From: Streptomyces sp. NBC_00102
GTDB taxonomy: Bacteria; Actinomycetota; Actinomycetes; Streptomycetales; Streptomycetaceae
Assembly: GCF_026343115.1 (NCBI RefSeq)
Contig: NZ_JAPEMC010000001.1
Coordinates: 992,001 to 1,056,000 of the forward strand
Length of the DNA stretch: 64,000 nt
Reading direction: 5' to 3'
In this document: piece by piece, positions 51,232 through 59,924 of the stretch
Numbering within the stretch: position 1 is the stretch's first letter
Layout: each line of letters begins with the position of its first letter
The notes under the pieces: generated by a model
What the model was told of the DNA's origin: nothing
Databases searched by the model: none
The model's input: the letters and a program-made list of their open reading frames with translations, nothing else
Position numbers and translations under genes: made by a program

Positions 51232-51944
51232 TGGACGAAGAGCTGCGGGAGCGCCTCCGCGGTGCGGCACTGGAACACCGCCCGGACCGCGAACGGATGT
51301 GGGCCCGGATCGAGCGCGGGATGGAGCAGGACCCGCCGCCCGGACGGGTGCCGCGCCCGCCGCGCGCCCCGATGCCGAGGCTGCGGATCGCTGCGGCGAC
51401 GGCGGCGGTGTGCGGGGTGCTCGTGGTGGTCTCGCTCGGCGTCGCGTGGACGGGCCGCGACGGCAGGTCCGGCCGGCCCGTGGCGGCCTCGCCGACCCGT
51501 ACGGGGACGGCGCCCGCCCTCTCCGGGGAGCGCGGCGGCCAACTCCCCCCCTCCAACGGTCCGGTGTCCACGCGCGGGGTGGTGGACGCCGGCGGAAACG
51601 AGTACTGGACGCAGAGCAATGTGCTGGTGACGGCGGCCCGGCCGCTCTCCGCCCTCACGGTGGAGCTGCGGATCGCGCTGACCGCCGGTGTGGACGACAC
51701 CGGTCACTGGACCTCGGGGCACACGGAGGACTACGCGACCTCCGTGGACGAGGAGGGCGGTTTCCTGGTGTTCCGCTGGACGCTGCTGCCGGGCCGCACG
51801 GTCCCGGCGGCCACCCTCACCTTCGCGGGCCAGTACGACCACGCGCAGGGCCGGCGGGACACGAGCCGCGACGACTTCACCGTGCACAGCGCCTTCGACA
51901 CCGGTGTGTCGGCGAGCGGCGGGGTCTTCCCGCCCGCCGGCTGA
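51231..51944 (+). CDS. One-pass membrane protein coupled to the sigma factor
   Basis: A 237-residue protein whose ATG overlaps the sigma factor stop. The cytoplasmic N-terminal 48 residues (MDEELRERLRGAALEHRPDRERMWARIERGM) are charged and helical, followed by one membrane segment (IAAATAAVCGVLVVVSLGVAW) and an extracytoplasmic beta-rich domain (EYWTQSNVLVTAARPLSALTVELRI, GGFLVFRWTLLPG). No HxxxCxxC zinc anti-sigma motif is present. The arrangement suggests it senses an outside signal and controls the sigma factor; the domain itself resembles cellulose-binding-like folds only loosely. Confidence 0.65.
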   Translation: MDEELRERLRGAALEHRPDRERMWARIERGMEQDPPPGRVPRPPRAPMPRLRIAAATAAVCGVLVVVSLGVAWTGRDGRSGRPVAASPTRTGTAPALSGERGGQLPPSNGPVSTRGVVDAGGNEYWTQSNVLVTAARPLSALTVELRIALTAGVDDTGHWTSGHTEDYATSVDEEGGFLVFRWTLLPGRTVPAATLTFAGQYDHAQGRRDTSRDDFTVHSAFDTGVSASGGVFPPAG

Positions 51945-52021
51945 CCGGGCACGGACACCGGCACCGGCACCGGCACGCGTACGGGCGCCACGCTCGGCCG
52001 GAACGCCCGCGGAACGGCGGA

Positions 52022-52064
52022 GCGGGAGAGGGCGCGGACCCGCACAGTCCGCACGCTCTCCCGC
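52022..52064. terminator. Bidirectional terminator before the pectate lyase gene
   Basis: An 18-bp stem with two mismatches (52022-52039 and 52047-52064), loop of seven bases, lies between the convergent membrane-protein and pectate lyase genes. A run of ACCGGC units precedes it. Confidence 0.65.
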
Positions 52065-52117
52065 CGGTGGAGGTCCGCCCGGGCCGGCCGGCAGGCGGCG
52101 GCCCCGGGCGGACGGGG

Positions 52118-53443
52118 TCAGCAGTGGCCGCCGGCTCCGGCCTCACGGTCCACGATCGCCGGGACGGCACGCGGCGAGTCGACCTTGGTCCGCAGGACCG
52201 GGGTCCAGCCGGCGCCCGAGGCGAGCTGCTCGGCCGGGACACCCGCGTTGTGCACGGCGATCAGGTCGGTCTTCTTCCCGTTGACGTAGTTGTCGCCGGC
52301 CGTCAGCGGGGACTCCTTCCACTTCTTCAGGATGAGCGCCGGGTCGTGGTCCGCCGAGAGCGTGAACGCGTTGTGCTCGGCGACGAGCTGGGACTCGATG
52401 CCGATGCCGTAGGAGTAGCCGTACGGGCTGCCGGCCGTGGACACGAAGTGGTTGTTGTACGAGTCGACCTGGCCGAAGCGGACGCGCGGGGCGCGCTCCT
52501 TCAGGTTCTGGAAGAGGTTGTGGTGCAGGGTCACCCGGAGCTTGCCCCGGTCGGTCGCGCCCGCGCTGTCGCTGTTGCCGATGAGCATCGTCTTGTCGTG
52601 GTCCTTGAGGACGTTCCACGAGACGGTGACCAGGTCGGCGCCGCGCACGATGTCGAAGAGCCCGTCGTGCTGCTGGTAGACCGTGCCGAAATAGTGCGGC
52701 TGGGCCGAGTCGGGGCGGTCGCCGTCGCTGAAGGTGTTGTGGTCGACCCAGACGTGGTCGGAGCCGTAGACCACGAGGTTGTCGTACTCCGAGTTCCAGG
52801 CCCCGGTGTCGGTGTCGGTCGGGTCCCACTGCGGGAAGCAGTCGTAGGTGTCCTCGAAGCTCAGGTTGCGGACGATGACGTTCGAGACGCCCTTGATCTG
52901 GAGGCTGGCCCCGATGACGGTGGCGTCGTCGCCGACGCCGATCAGGGTGGTGTTCGAGGGGACGTTGACGTTGACGGCCGCCGCCTGGAGTGCGGCGGAG
53001 GCGGCGCGGGCGTCCTCCAGCGGGCCGCTGGGAACGGCGTCGGTGCCCCAGACGGCCGGGTCGTAGGCGGCGAGGTACTTGTCCAGGGTGTAACCGTCGG
53101 TGTAGTAGTCCTCGCAGCCGATGGGGGTGCCGTTCACGTCGGAGTTGCCGTGGACGGTCCCGGCGATCTTGACGATCTTGGGGGCGTCACCGGCGTCCTC
53201 GAACGCGGCGATCAGCTCCGCGCGGTTGGTGACCGTGTAGATGTGGTCGCGGGTGGCCGCCGAACCGCCGGTGGTCGAGCCGTCCGCGGAGGCCCAGCCG
53301 TCGTGGGCGGGCAGAACGGCGCGCTCGATCCCCTTCGAGTGCGGCCGGGAGGCGGCCTGGGCGGGCAGCGACACCGCGAGGGCCAGGGAGGCGCAGCCCA
53401 TCACCACGGTGATGGCACGGACGTGACGCATGCGTGCGGGCAT
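52118..53443 (-). CDS. Secreted pectate lyase, PL1
   Basis: A 441-residue secreted PL1 enzyme. The signal peptide ends near AQAASR. The parallel beta-helix shows NVPSNTTLIGVGDDATVIG, VIVRNLSFEDTYDCFPQWDPTD, the calcium-site VWVDHNTFSDGDRPD and the catalytic arginine region LKERAPRVRFGQVDSYNN. It cleaves polygalacturonate by beta-elimination. The ATG follows CCGAAGGAATCCC. It is the last gene of the minus-strand pectin locus. Confidence 0.93.
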   Translation of the reverse strand: MPARMRHVRAITVVMGCASLALAVSLPAQAASRPHSKGIERAVLPAHDGWASADGSTTGGSAATRDHIYTVTNRAELIAAFEDAGDAPKIVKIAGTVHGNSDVNGTPIGCEDYYTDGYTLDKYLAAYDPAVWGTDAVPSGPLEDARAASAALQAAAVNVNVPSNTTLIGVGDDATVIGASLQIKGVSNVIVRNLSFEDTYDCFPQWDPTDTDTGAWNSEYDNLVVYGSDHVWVDHNTFSDGDRPDSAQPHYFGTVYQQHDGLFDIVRGADLVTVSWNVLKDHDKTMLIGNSDSAGATDRGKLRVTLHHNLFQNLKERAPRVRFGQVDSYNNHFVSTAGSPYGYSYGIGIESQLVAEHNAFTLSADHDPALILKKWKESPLTAGDNYVNGKKTDLIAVHNAGVPAEQLASGAGWTPVLRTKVDSPRAVPAIVDREAGAGGHC

Positions 53444-53517
53444 GGGATTCCTTCGGTTCGTCGGGAGGAGGGACGACGGAGCCCGGCAGGGGGCGGGCTC
53501 CGCACGGGTGGTACGCG

Positions 53518-53597
53518 GTGATCGACCGGCGGTACGCCGTGATCGACCGGTGGTGCGCGGTGATCGACCGGTGGTGCGCGGTGATCGGTGGTGCGGG
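53518..53597. repeat. 21-bp tandem repeat between PL1 and CE12 genes
   Basis: Three units of GTGATCGACCGGTGGTGCGCG (first with GGCGGTACGCC ending) start at 53518, 53539 and 53560, and a shorter fourth starts at 53581. It lies in the leader of the pectate lyase gene. Confidence 0.9.
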
Positions 53598-53614
53598 TTC
53601 CGGTGGGGCGGAAG

Positions 53615-54454
53615 TCAGGGTTGCGGCTCGGACGGTGGCGGCCAGGTGATCCACCCGGCCGGGACGAGGGCGTCGAGCCGGCGCACGTCGCCGGGGGCGA
53701 GCACCCGGGCGTCCAGCAGGGCGCGGGCGGTGGTCCGGGCGACGTCGACGGCGCCGCGCGGCTGGAAGTGCGTGTTGTCCTGCACGCCGTCCGGGTAGTT
53801 CGGCGACGTGCCGGGCGCCAGCCAGTTGAAGTAGTCCTGGGTGGCCTCGGGTCCCAGTTCCTGCCAGCGGGCGAGGGTGAGCGCCTGGGTGTCGATCAGC
53901 GGGACCCGCTCCTCGGCGGCGAGGGCGCGCATCGCCGCCGGGTACTCCCCGTGGCTGGCCTTGGCGGTGCCGTCCTCGGCGAAACGGCGACGCTCGACCG
54001 GGGTGAGCAGGACGGGCCGGGCATGCCGGGCGCGGGCCTCGGTGACGAAGAGGCGCAGGTGGTCCTGGTAGGTGGTCCAGGGGTCGGTGCCGCGGAGCGG
54101 GTCGGTGGTCTTCTCGTCGTTGTGGCCGAACTGGATGAACAGGAAGTCGCCAGGGCGTACTTCGGGGAGCAGTGCGGCGAGCAGGCCCTCGTCGACGAAG
54201 CTCTTGGAACTCCGGCCGTTCATCGCGTGGTTGGCGACACGGAGCCCCTGCCCGAGGAAGAAGGGCAGGGCCATGCCCCAGCCGGTCTCGGGGGCCGCGT
54301 CGGAGTACTTCTGCGCGGCCGTCGAGTCACCGGCGATGTGCACGGTACGAGGACGGGGGCGTGGTTCCCGTCCCCGCGCCTCGGCCGGCAGTGCGGCAAG
54401 AGCGAGGGGCAGGGCCGCGAGCGCGGCCGCCGTCCGTCTGCGGGTGAGTGACAC
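53615..54454 (-). CDS. Secreted rhamnogalacturonan acetylesterase-like SGNH hydrolase (CE12)
   Basis: A 279-residue secreted esterase. After the signal peptide (to about ALPAEARG), the CE12 motifs appear: HIAGDSTAAQKYS (nucleophile serine), MNGRSSKSFVDEG, IQFGHNDEK and GVQDNTHFQPRG (catalytic aspartate and histidine). It removes acetyl groups from rhamnogalacturonan, opening it to lyases. The GTG start was chosen. It lies between the PL1 lyase and the sugar-binding protein genes on the same strand. Confidence 0.9.
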   Translation of the reverse strand: MSLTRRRTAAALAALPLALAALPAEARGREPRPRPRTVHIAGDSTAAQKYSDAAPETGWGMALPFFLGQGLRVANHAMNGRSSKSFVDEGLLAALLPEVRPGDFLFIQFGHNDEKTTDPLRGTDPWTTYQDHLRLFVTEARARHARPVLLTPVERRRFAEDGTAKASHGEYPAAMRALAAEERVPLIDTQALTLARWQELGPEATQDYFNWLAPGTSPNYPDGVQDNTHFQPRGAVDVARTTARALLDARVLAPGDVRRLDALVPAGWITWPPPSEPQP

Positions 54455-54579
54455 GGGGTTCCTGCCTCTCGGGGCGTGCGGGGGTGGAGGGGGGCCGGCG
54501 GCGGGGCGTTGCGGGCCGCTGCCGGCTCCCGTTCATCGGGGTGGGTCGTGGTGCGTGCGGAGCGGGGGTGTCCGGCCGG

Positions 54580-55914
54580 TCAGCCGTTGCCCAGCTCCTT
54601 CCACTCCTTCTGCGCCGCGTTCAGCTCGCCGGCGATCTTGTCCAGGAAGTCCTTCGCGGAGATCTTGCCGAGCAGCAGCTTCTGGAACTCGGGCTCGTTG
54701 TCGGCCTTGGAGATGTTGTTCCAGTCGGGCAGGTAGTAGGGCAGGTTCACGATCTTGGTGGAACCGTCGGTGAGAGCCTTGGCCGCGAGCGCGGTCGGCT
54801 CGGAGGCGGTGATCCAGGAGTCCTGCGCCGCGTCGGTGTTGGCGGGGATGGCGCCGGCCGACTCGTTCCACTTGCTGTTGGAGGTGTGGGAGGCGGCGAA
54901 CTCGATGAACTTCCAGGCGGCGGTCTTGTTCTTGCTGCTGCGGAAGAGGCCGAGCCCGTCGACCGGGTTGGAGACCTGGACGCGGGTGCCGCTGTCACCG
55001 ATCGGGTTGGGGATGCCGGCGAACTTGTCGTTGCCGAGCGCCTTCACGTGGTCCTGGTAGGAGCCGAGGTTGTGGCTCAGCATGCCGATGGTGCCGGTGT
55101 CCCACTGCGCGACCATCTTGGTGAAGTCGTTGTTGACGTCGGCGGACGGGGTCGCCTTCTTGAAGAGGCCGACGTACTTCTCCAGCGCGGCGACGTTCTT
55201 GGGGTCGTTGACCGTGGTGGTGTCGCCGTTCCAGAAATCCGTGATGCCCGACTGGCCGTAGGCGGCGTCCAGAGCCTGGGCGATGGAGCCCGCCCCGCCT
55301 CTGATGGTGTAGCCGAACTTGTTGTTCTTGGAGTCGGTCAGCTTGTCGGCCGCCTCGTAGAACTTCGCCCAGGTGGAGGGTGCGTCCAGACCGGCGGCCT
55401 GGAACAGGTCGGTTCTGTACCAGAGGGTTCCGTTGTTCGCGGAGGTCGGCACGGAGTACATGTCGTCGCCCCGGCCGCCGGCGTCCTTGACGCTCGCGAC
55501 CATGCCCTCGACGAGCTTGCCCTTCAGCGAGGACTTCTCGATCCGGTCCTGGACCGGCTCCAGCGCCTCCTGCGAGACGATGTTGGCGAGGTAGGCCGTA
55601 CCGACGCCGCCGACGTCCGGCAGGCCGCCGCCCGCGATGGCGGTGTCGTACTTGGACTGCACGTCGGCGATCGGGATCGGGACGTACTTGACCTTGATGT
55701 CCGGGTTCTCCTTCTCGAAATCCTTGATGATCTCGGTCCAGATCTCGGTGCGCGGGCCGCCGTTGTTGTCCCAGAAGGTGATCTCGCCCTTGCCGCTGCC
55801 CTCGGTGCCGGAGCTGCTGCCGTCGTCACCGCACGCGGTGGCCGTCAGGGCGAGCATGGCGGTCAGCGAGACCGCTGCCGCGGCGCGCCCCCGGGACTTC
55901 TTGGAAATGGTCAT
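54580..55914 (-). CDS. ABC transporter sugar-binding lipoprotein (pectin locus)
   Basis: A 444-residue extracellular solute-binding protein with a lipobox TATAC near residue 26. Recognisable regions are ITFWDNNGGPRTEIWTEIIKDFEKENPDIKV and NNGTLWYRTDLFQAAGLDAPSTW. It probably binds oligogalacturonides or rhamnogalacturonan fragments. Unusually, its two permeases lie about 6 kb upstream on the same strand, with catabolic genes between. A second copy of a binding protein next to the permeases may lie past the window. Confidence 0.9.
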   Translation of the reverse strand: MTISKKSRGRAAAAVSLTAMLALTATACGDDGSSSGTEGSGKGEITFWDNNGGPRTEIWTEIIKDFEKENPDIKVKYVPIPIADVQSKYDTAIAGGGLPDVGGVGTAYLANIVSQEALEPVQDRIEKSSLKGKLVEGMVASVKDAGGRGDDMYSVPTSANNGTLWYRTDLFQAAGLDAPSTWAKFYEAADKLTDSKNNKFGYTIRGGAGSIAQALDAAYGQSGITDFWNGDTTTVNDPKNVAALEKYVGLFKKATPSADVNNDFTKMVAQWDTGTIGMLSHNLGSYQDHVKALGNDKFAGIPNPIGDSGTRVQVSNPVDGLGLFRSSKNKTAAWKFIEFAASHTSNSKWNESAGAIPANTDAAQDSWITASEPTALAAKALTDGSTKIVNLPYYLPDWNNISKADNEPEFQKLLLGKISAKDFLDKIAGELNAAQKEWKELGNG

Positions 55915-55976
55915 GGTTCGGCTCTTCTCTGTGGGTGGGTACGGGTGTGCCGTGTACGCCGTGCAGGTGGGGGGCG

Positions 55977-57995
55977 TCAGCGCCGGCGGTGCGGTGCCCA
56001 GCCGTCCTCGCCCGCGAGGTAGTTGCCCACCTCGTGGAGCGCGGCGTCGGCCGGGGACATCTGGGGGCGGTCCGGGGTGGCTGCGGCGCCGGGACCGTAG
56101 GTCCGGTACTCGCTGAACCGGGCTTCCCGCCAGGGGAAGCCGCTCATGTCGGACCAGGGGCTCGCCTTGACGGCGGCGGGCAGCGACGTCTCGCGGATCA
56201 GCACCTGGCCGATCGCGTCCGGGTTGCCGCTCGGGTGCCAGGGGCGGCCGAGGTGGAAGGTGTCCGCGGGGGCGTCGCTGATGATCCGGCTGCGGGTGAT
56301 CAGGATGCCGTACGGGTTCTCCTTCCAGGTCGAAGCCGCCGTGATGTAGCCGTTGTTGGTGTCCGATCCGCGGCTGAGCGCCTTGATCACGGACTTCTCG
56401 ACGACGGTGGTGGCACGGCCGTAGAGGAAGTCGACGTCGCCCTCGACGTAGGAGCCGGTGATGTAGACGCGCGCCTTCTGGGTGAGTGCCGGGGTGTCGG
56501 TCATCAGGGTGTCCTGGTTGCCGAGGAAGGCGGTGTTCCTGAAGGTCAGCCGGTCGCCGGTGGTCTTGACCGCGAGCGCCTGCTCGCCGCTGATCTCCAC
56601 GGCGGCCTCGTCGAAGTCGTTGGAGAAGGTGAGATTCTCGGCCGTGAAGTCGTGGCCCTCCACCAGGACGGTGGCGCTGCCGGTGGAGCCCTGGGTGGTG
56701 CCGTCCGGCTTGAGTTCGCCCTGCGGGGTGTCGAAGACGATCAGGGTGTCGGAGCGCCGCTCGCCGGTGCCGACGAGGGAGACGTACGGCTGGTTCTTGC
56801 CGATCCGGACGTGTTCCCGGTACGTGCCGGGCGCCAGGCGCACGGTGATCCGGCCGTCGTTGCCCTGCGGTACGGCGTCGACGGCGGCCTGCACGGTGGG
56901 GTAGTCGGCCGGCACACGCAGCACGGTGTCGGTGCCGATGTCCCGCTGCGGGCCGGAGTCGCGGGTGACGATCCCGGGGACGTCGGCCGCGCGGTCCAGG
57001 CGGTACGGATAGAACGCGCGCGGGTCGAAGGCGGCGCCCCAGGTGTCGGTGCGGCCCGTGGTGTTCTTCAGGATCGAGCCGCGCTGGACGAGTTGGGCGG
57101 TGGCGTCCGCCTGGTAGGGGTGCTGGACGTCCCGGAAGTAGCTGTTCTCGATGACCATCTTCGTCGCGCCGCGCGCCCAGTTGCCGTACGTCCACACCGG
57201 GTCGCCGTCCGCGACCTGCGCGGAGACGTAGTTGTTGTAGAGGTGGGCGTAGGCGCAGTTGTCGGCGGAGGGGTTGCGCTGTTTGGTCCCGGTGAACCAG
57301 TTGTGGTCGACGGTGATCTCGGTGCTGACGTTCGTCGTCCAGCCGATCCCGAACGCCTTGTTGTGCTGGGCGAACTGGTTGTACGAGACGGTGATGTACC
57401 GGCTGTCCTTGCGGATGTCGAGCAGTCCGTCGCCCATGTGCGTGAAGCGGTTGTGGTCGATCCAGACATGGTCGGCGGTGTCCATCTGGATGGCGTCGAA
57501 GTCCGTGGTCTTCCCGTCCCAGTCGCCCTCGACGTAGCTGTCGCGGATGGTGAGGTTGCGGATGATCACGTTGTGGGTACCGGGATCGAGGTGGAGTTCG
57601 CCGTGGACGATCTCGGCGGTGTCCCCGACGCCGACGATGGTCTTGTCGGAGGTCACGTCGACGTCGTGACCGAAGGGCTCCACGGCCAGCGAGCCGGCGA
57701 CCCGGATGACGTACGGCCCGTCGGCGCCCGCGTACCTCGCCAGATCGGCCTGGTTGGTGACGGTGACGACCGGTCCTCCCGCGCCACCGGTCGTGCCTCC
57801 GGCCAGCGAGGCGAAGCCGTGCGGGGTGTCGGCCCAGGTGCTGTGCGCACCGGACGGTCCCGGGCCCGCCGTCGCGGGGGCGGATGCCTGGGCGGCCTCG
57901 GCGGCCGGGCTCGCGGGCAGGAGGAACGCCCCGGCCAGGGCGAGCACGGCTGCGAGCGTGCTTCCTCGGGTGCGCGAGGTACGGAGGTGCGTCAT
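55977..57995 (-). CDS. Secreted bifunctional pectate lyase (PL1)-pectin methylesterase (CE8)
   Basis: A 672-residue secreted fusion. After the signal peptide (ending about SPAAEAAQA), residues about 45-330 are a PL1 beta-helix: VIIRNLTIRDSYVEGDWDG, VWIDHNRFTHMGDGLLDI and KQRNPSADNC. Residues about 345-672 are a CE8 pectinesterase: VPADYPTVQAAVDAVP, DFTAENLTFSNDF, LGNQDTL, VDFLYGRATTV and LGRPWHPSG hold the two catalytic aspartates and the arginine. One protein could demethylate pectin and then cut it. The ATG with GGGAG six bases upstream was chosen over an ATG four codons earlier. Confidence 0.93.
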   Translation of the reverse strand: MTHLRTSRTRGSTLAAVLALAGAFLLPASPAAEAAQASAPATAGPGPSGAHSTWADTPHGFASLAGGTTGGAGGPVVTVTNQADLARYAGADGPYVIRVAGSLAVEPFGHDVDVTSDKTIVGVGDTAEIVHGELHLDPGTHNVIIRNLTIRDSYVEGDWDGKTTDFDAIQMDTADHVWIDHNRFTHMGDGLLDIRKDSRYITVSYNQFAQHNKAFGIGWTTNVSTEITVDHNWFTGTKQRNPSADNCAYAHLYNNYVSAQVADGDPVWTYGNWARGATKMVIENSYFRDVQHPYQADATAQLVQRGSILKNTTGRTDTWGAAFDPRAFYPYRLDRAADVPGIVTRDSGPQRDIGTDTVLRVPADYPTVQAAVDAVPQGNDGRITVRLAPGTYREHVRIGKNQPYVSLVGTGERRSDTLIVFDTPQGELKPDGTTQGSTGSATVLVEGHDFTAENLTFSNDFDEAAVEISGEQALAVKTTGDRLTFRNTAFLGNQDTLMTDTPALTQKARVYITGSYVEGDVDFLYGRATTVVEKSVIKALSRGSDTNNGYITAASTWKENPYGILITRSRIISDAPADTFHLGRPWHPSGNPDAIGQVLIRETSLPAAVKASPWSDMSGFPWREARFSEYRTYGPGAAATPDRPQMSPADAALHEVGNYLAGEDGWAPHRRR

Positions 57996-58199
57996 TGCGG
58001 CTCCCATACGTGCGGTGCAGATGTGTCCGTGCTGCGGTGCGAACTGCCGTGCGTGCGGTACGGCAGTGGCCGTGCGGGCGGTGCGGGACGTGCGAGGTGC
58101 GGGACGTGCGAGGTGCCGGTGCGAAGGTGCGTGACGTGCGGTGGTGCGGGGCGACCGGTGTGCGGTGGTGCCCGTACGTGCGACGGTGCGCGTACGGGC

Positions 58200-58361
58200 G
58201 GTGGTGCGGGTTCGACGGTGGTGCGGGGTGGTGCGGGTTCAACGGTGGTGCGGGGTGGTGCGGGTTCAACGGCGGTGCGGGGTGGTGCGGGTTCAACGGC
58301 GGTGCGGGGTGGTGCGGGTTCAACGGCGGTGCGGGGTGGTGCGGGTTCGGCGGTGGTGCGG
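58200..58361. repeat. 27-bp tandem repeat, six copies, between PL1-CE8 and GH43 genes
   Basis: Six units starting at 58200, 58227, 58254, 58281, 58308 and 58335 share GGTGGTGCGGGTTC and CGG; copies 3-5 are nearly identical. The wider 57996-58376 gap also has GTGCGAGGTGCGGGAC-like short repeats near 58080-58140 and holds no other gene. Confidence 0.93.
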
Positions 58362-58376
58362 GTGCGGGTGCGGGGC

Positions 58377-59924
58377 CTAACGCGGGGCGGAGCAGGGTGC
58401 GGGGACGCCGAAGGCGGTGAACTCGGCGGTACCCGCGGGTCCCGCCCCGGCGGGGGCGGTGGCGAAGAGGCCGAGCAGCGCGCCGACCCAGCGCCACGGT
58501 TCGGCGGCGAAGACCTGGCCCGAGGGGCGGAAGCCGTCCCCGGTGTCGGCGTGGAAGCGGCAGCGGGCTCCGGCGCTCACCTCGACGCGGAGCCGGGCCC
58601 GCCCCTCGGGCGCCGGCCGGGCCGGTGCGGCGTCCCGTTCGTGCTCGGCGACGCTCTCCGCGTACCGGTGGACGAGGGACACCGAGCCGTCCTCTCCCCG
58701 TTCGAGGCCGATCCAGCTGAACGCGTCGCCGAGTACGGCGAGTCCGGCCTTGGCTCCGGGGACGTCGCTGCCGAGGGCGAGCTCCACCTCCACGGTGAAC
58801 TCCTCGGCGGGCAGCCGCTGGACGAGTACGTTCGGCAGGGTCCGCAGGTCGTGCGCGTGCGGGGTGCGGACGCAGGCGAGGCGCAGTCCGTCCCCGGCGT
58901 GCTCGACGGTCCAGCCGGCCCGCGGGTTGGCGGTCCACTGCCACTGCCTGCCGTACCGGCCGCCCGGGAAACCGTCCGCGAACGCCGGTGCCTCCACGGG
59001 CTGTTCGGGGGCGATCGGCTTGGCGTGCGTGAGGACGGGTTCGCCCTCGTCGCCGAGGACCGGCCAGCCCTCGTCGTCCCAGCGCATCGGCTGGAGGTGG
59101 ACCACCCGTCCGTACGCGCCCCGCTCCTGGAAGTGCAGGAACCAGTCCTCGCCGGCCGGGGTACGGACCCAGCCGCCCTGATGGGGGCCGTTGATCCCGG
59201 TACGGCCCTGGGCCAGGACGACGCGCTCCTCGTACGGGCCGAAGAAGTCCTTCGACCGGAACGCGCCCTGCCAGCCGGTGGTCACCCCGCCGGCCGGGGC
59301 GAGGATCCAGAACTCGCCCTCGTGCCGGTAGAGCTTGGGGCCCTCCAGGGTGAACCAGCCGGGGATCAGGTCCCCGTCGACCAACGTCGTTCCCTCGTCG
59401 AGGAGTTCGCGGCCGTCGGCGCTCATCCGGTGTCCGGTCAGCCGGTTCTTGATCCCGGAGCGCGACTTGGCCCAGGCGTGCACGAGGTAGGCCTCGCCGG
59501 TCTCCTCGTCCCAGAGCGGGCAGGCGTCGATGAGACCCTTGCCCGCCTTCACCAGGTGCGGTGCGCTCCACGGGCCGCGCACGTCCTCGGCGTTGATCTG
59601 CTGGATGCCGTGGTCCGGGTCGCCCCAGAAGATCCAGAACCGGCCCGCGTGGTGGCGGATCGACGGTGCCCAGACGCCCCGGTCGTGGCGCGGAGCCGCG
59701 AAGTCCGCGGCCGGTACGAGGGTGTCGAGGGCGTGACCGATCAGCGACCAGTTGACCAGGTCCCGGGAGTGCAGCAGCGGCAGTCCGGGGACGCGGCCGA
59801 AGCTGGACGCGGTGAGGTAGTAGTCGTCGCCGACGCGGACGATGTCCGGGTCGGACCAGTCGGCGTTGAGCACCGGGTTGCGGTAGGTGCCGTCGCCGAG
59901 GTCGGCGGTCCAGGGTCTGCTCAC
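58377..59924 (-). CDS. GH43-family glycosyl hydrolase
   Basis: A 515-residue GH43 enzyme without signal peptide, so probably cytoplasmic. The catalytic base is in LNADWSDPDIVRVGDDYYL and the acid in WFTLEGPKLYRHEGE; VPGLPLLHSRDLVNWSLIGHAL is typical. The C-terminal 190 residues are a second beta-sandwich (WQWTANPRAGWTV, FSWIGLERGEDGS). Substrates of the subfamily are arabinans, xylans or galactans; in this locus, arabinose or xylose side chains of pectin are likely. Its GTG overlaps the DUF6807 stop (GTGA). Confidence 0.9.
   Translation of the reverse strand: MSRPWTADLGDGTYRNPVLNADWSDPDIVRVGDDYYLTASSFGRVPGLPLLHSRDLVNWSLIGHALDTLVPAADFAAPRHDRGVWAPSIRHHAGRFWIFWGDPDHGIQQINAEDVRGPWSAPHLVKAGKGLIDACPLWDEETGEAYLVHAWAKSRSGIKNRLTGHRMSADGRELLDEGTTLVDGDLIPGWFTLEGPKLYRHEGEFWILAPAGGVTTGWQGAFRSKDFFGPYEERVVLAQGRTGINGPHQGGWVRTPAGEDWFLHFQERGAYGRVVHLQPMRWDDEGWPVLGDEGEPVLTHAKPIAPEQPVEAPAFADGFPGGRYGRQWQWTANPRAGWTVEHAGDGLRLACVRTPHAHDLRTLPNVLVQRLPAEEFTVEVELALGSDVPGAKAGLAVLGDAFSWIGLERGEDGSVSLVHRYAESVAEHERDAAPARPAPEGRARLRVEVSAGARCRFHADTGDGFRPSGQVFAAEPWRWVGALLGLFATAPAGAGPAGTAEFTAFGVPAPCSAPR

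Noticed and set aside
58200..58361. CRISPR-like array
   Set aside because: Repeat units are contiguous with no unique spacers and no cas genes are present.
54580..59571. A 1663-codon open frame on the minus strand across the pectin locus
   Set aside because: It joins the true frame of the binding protein to out-of-frame Arg/Pro-rich sequence of several genes; the real genes are in other frames with clear motifs.
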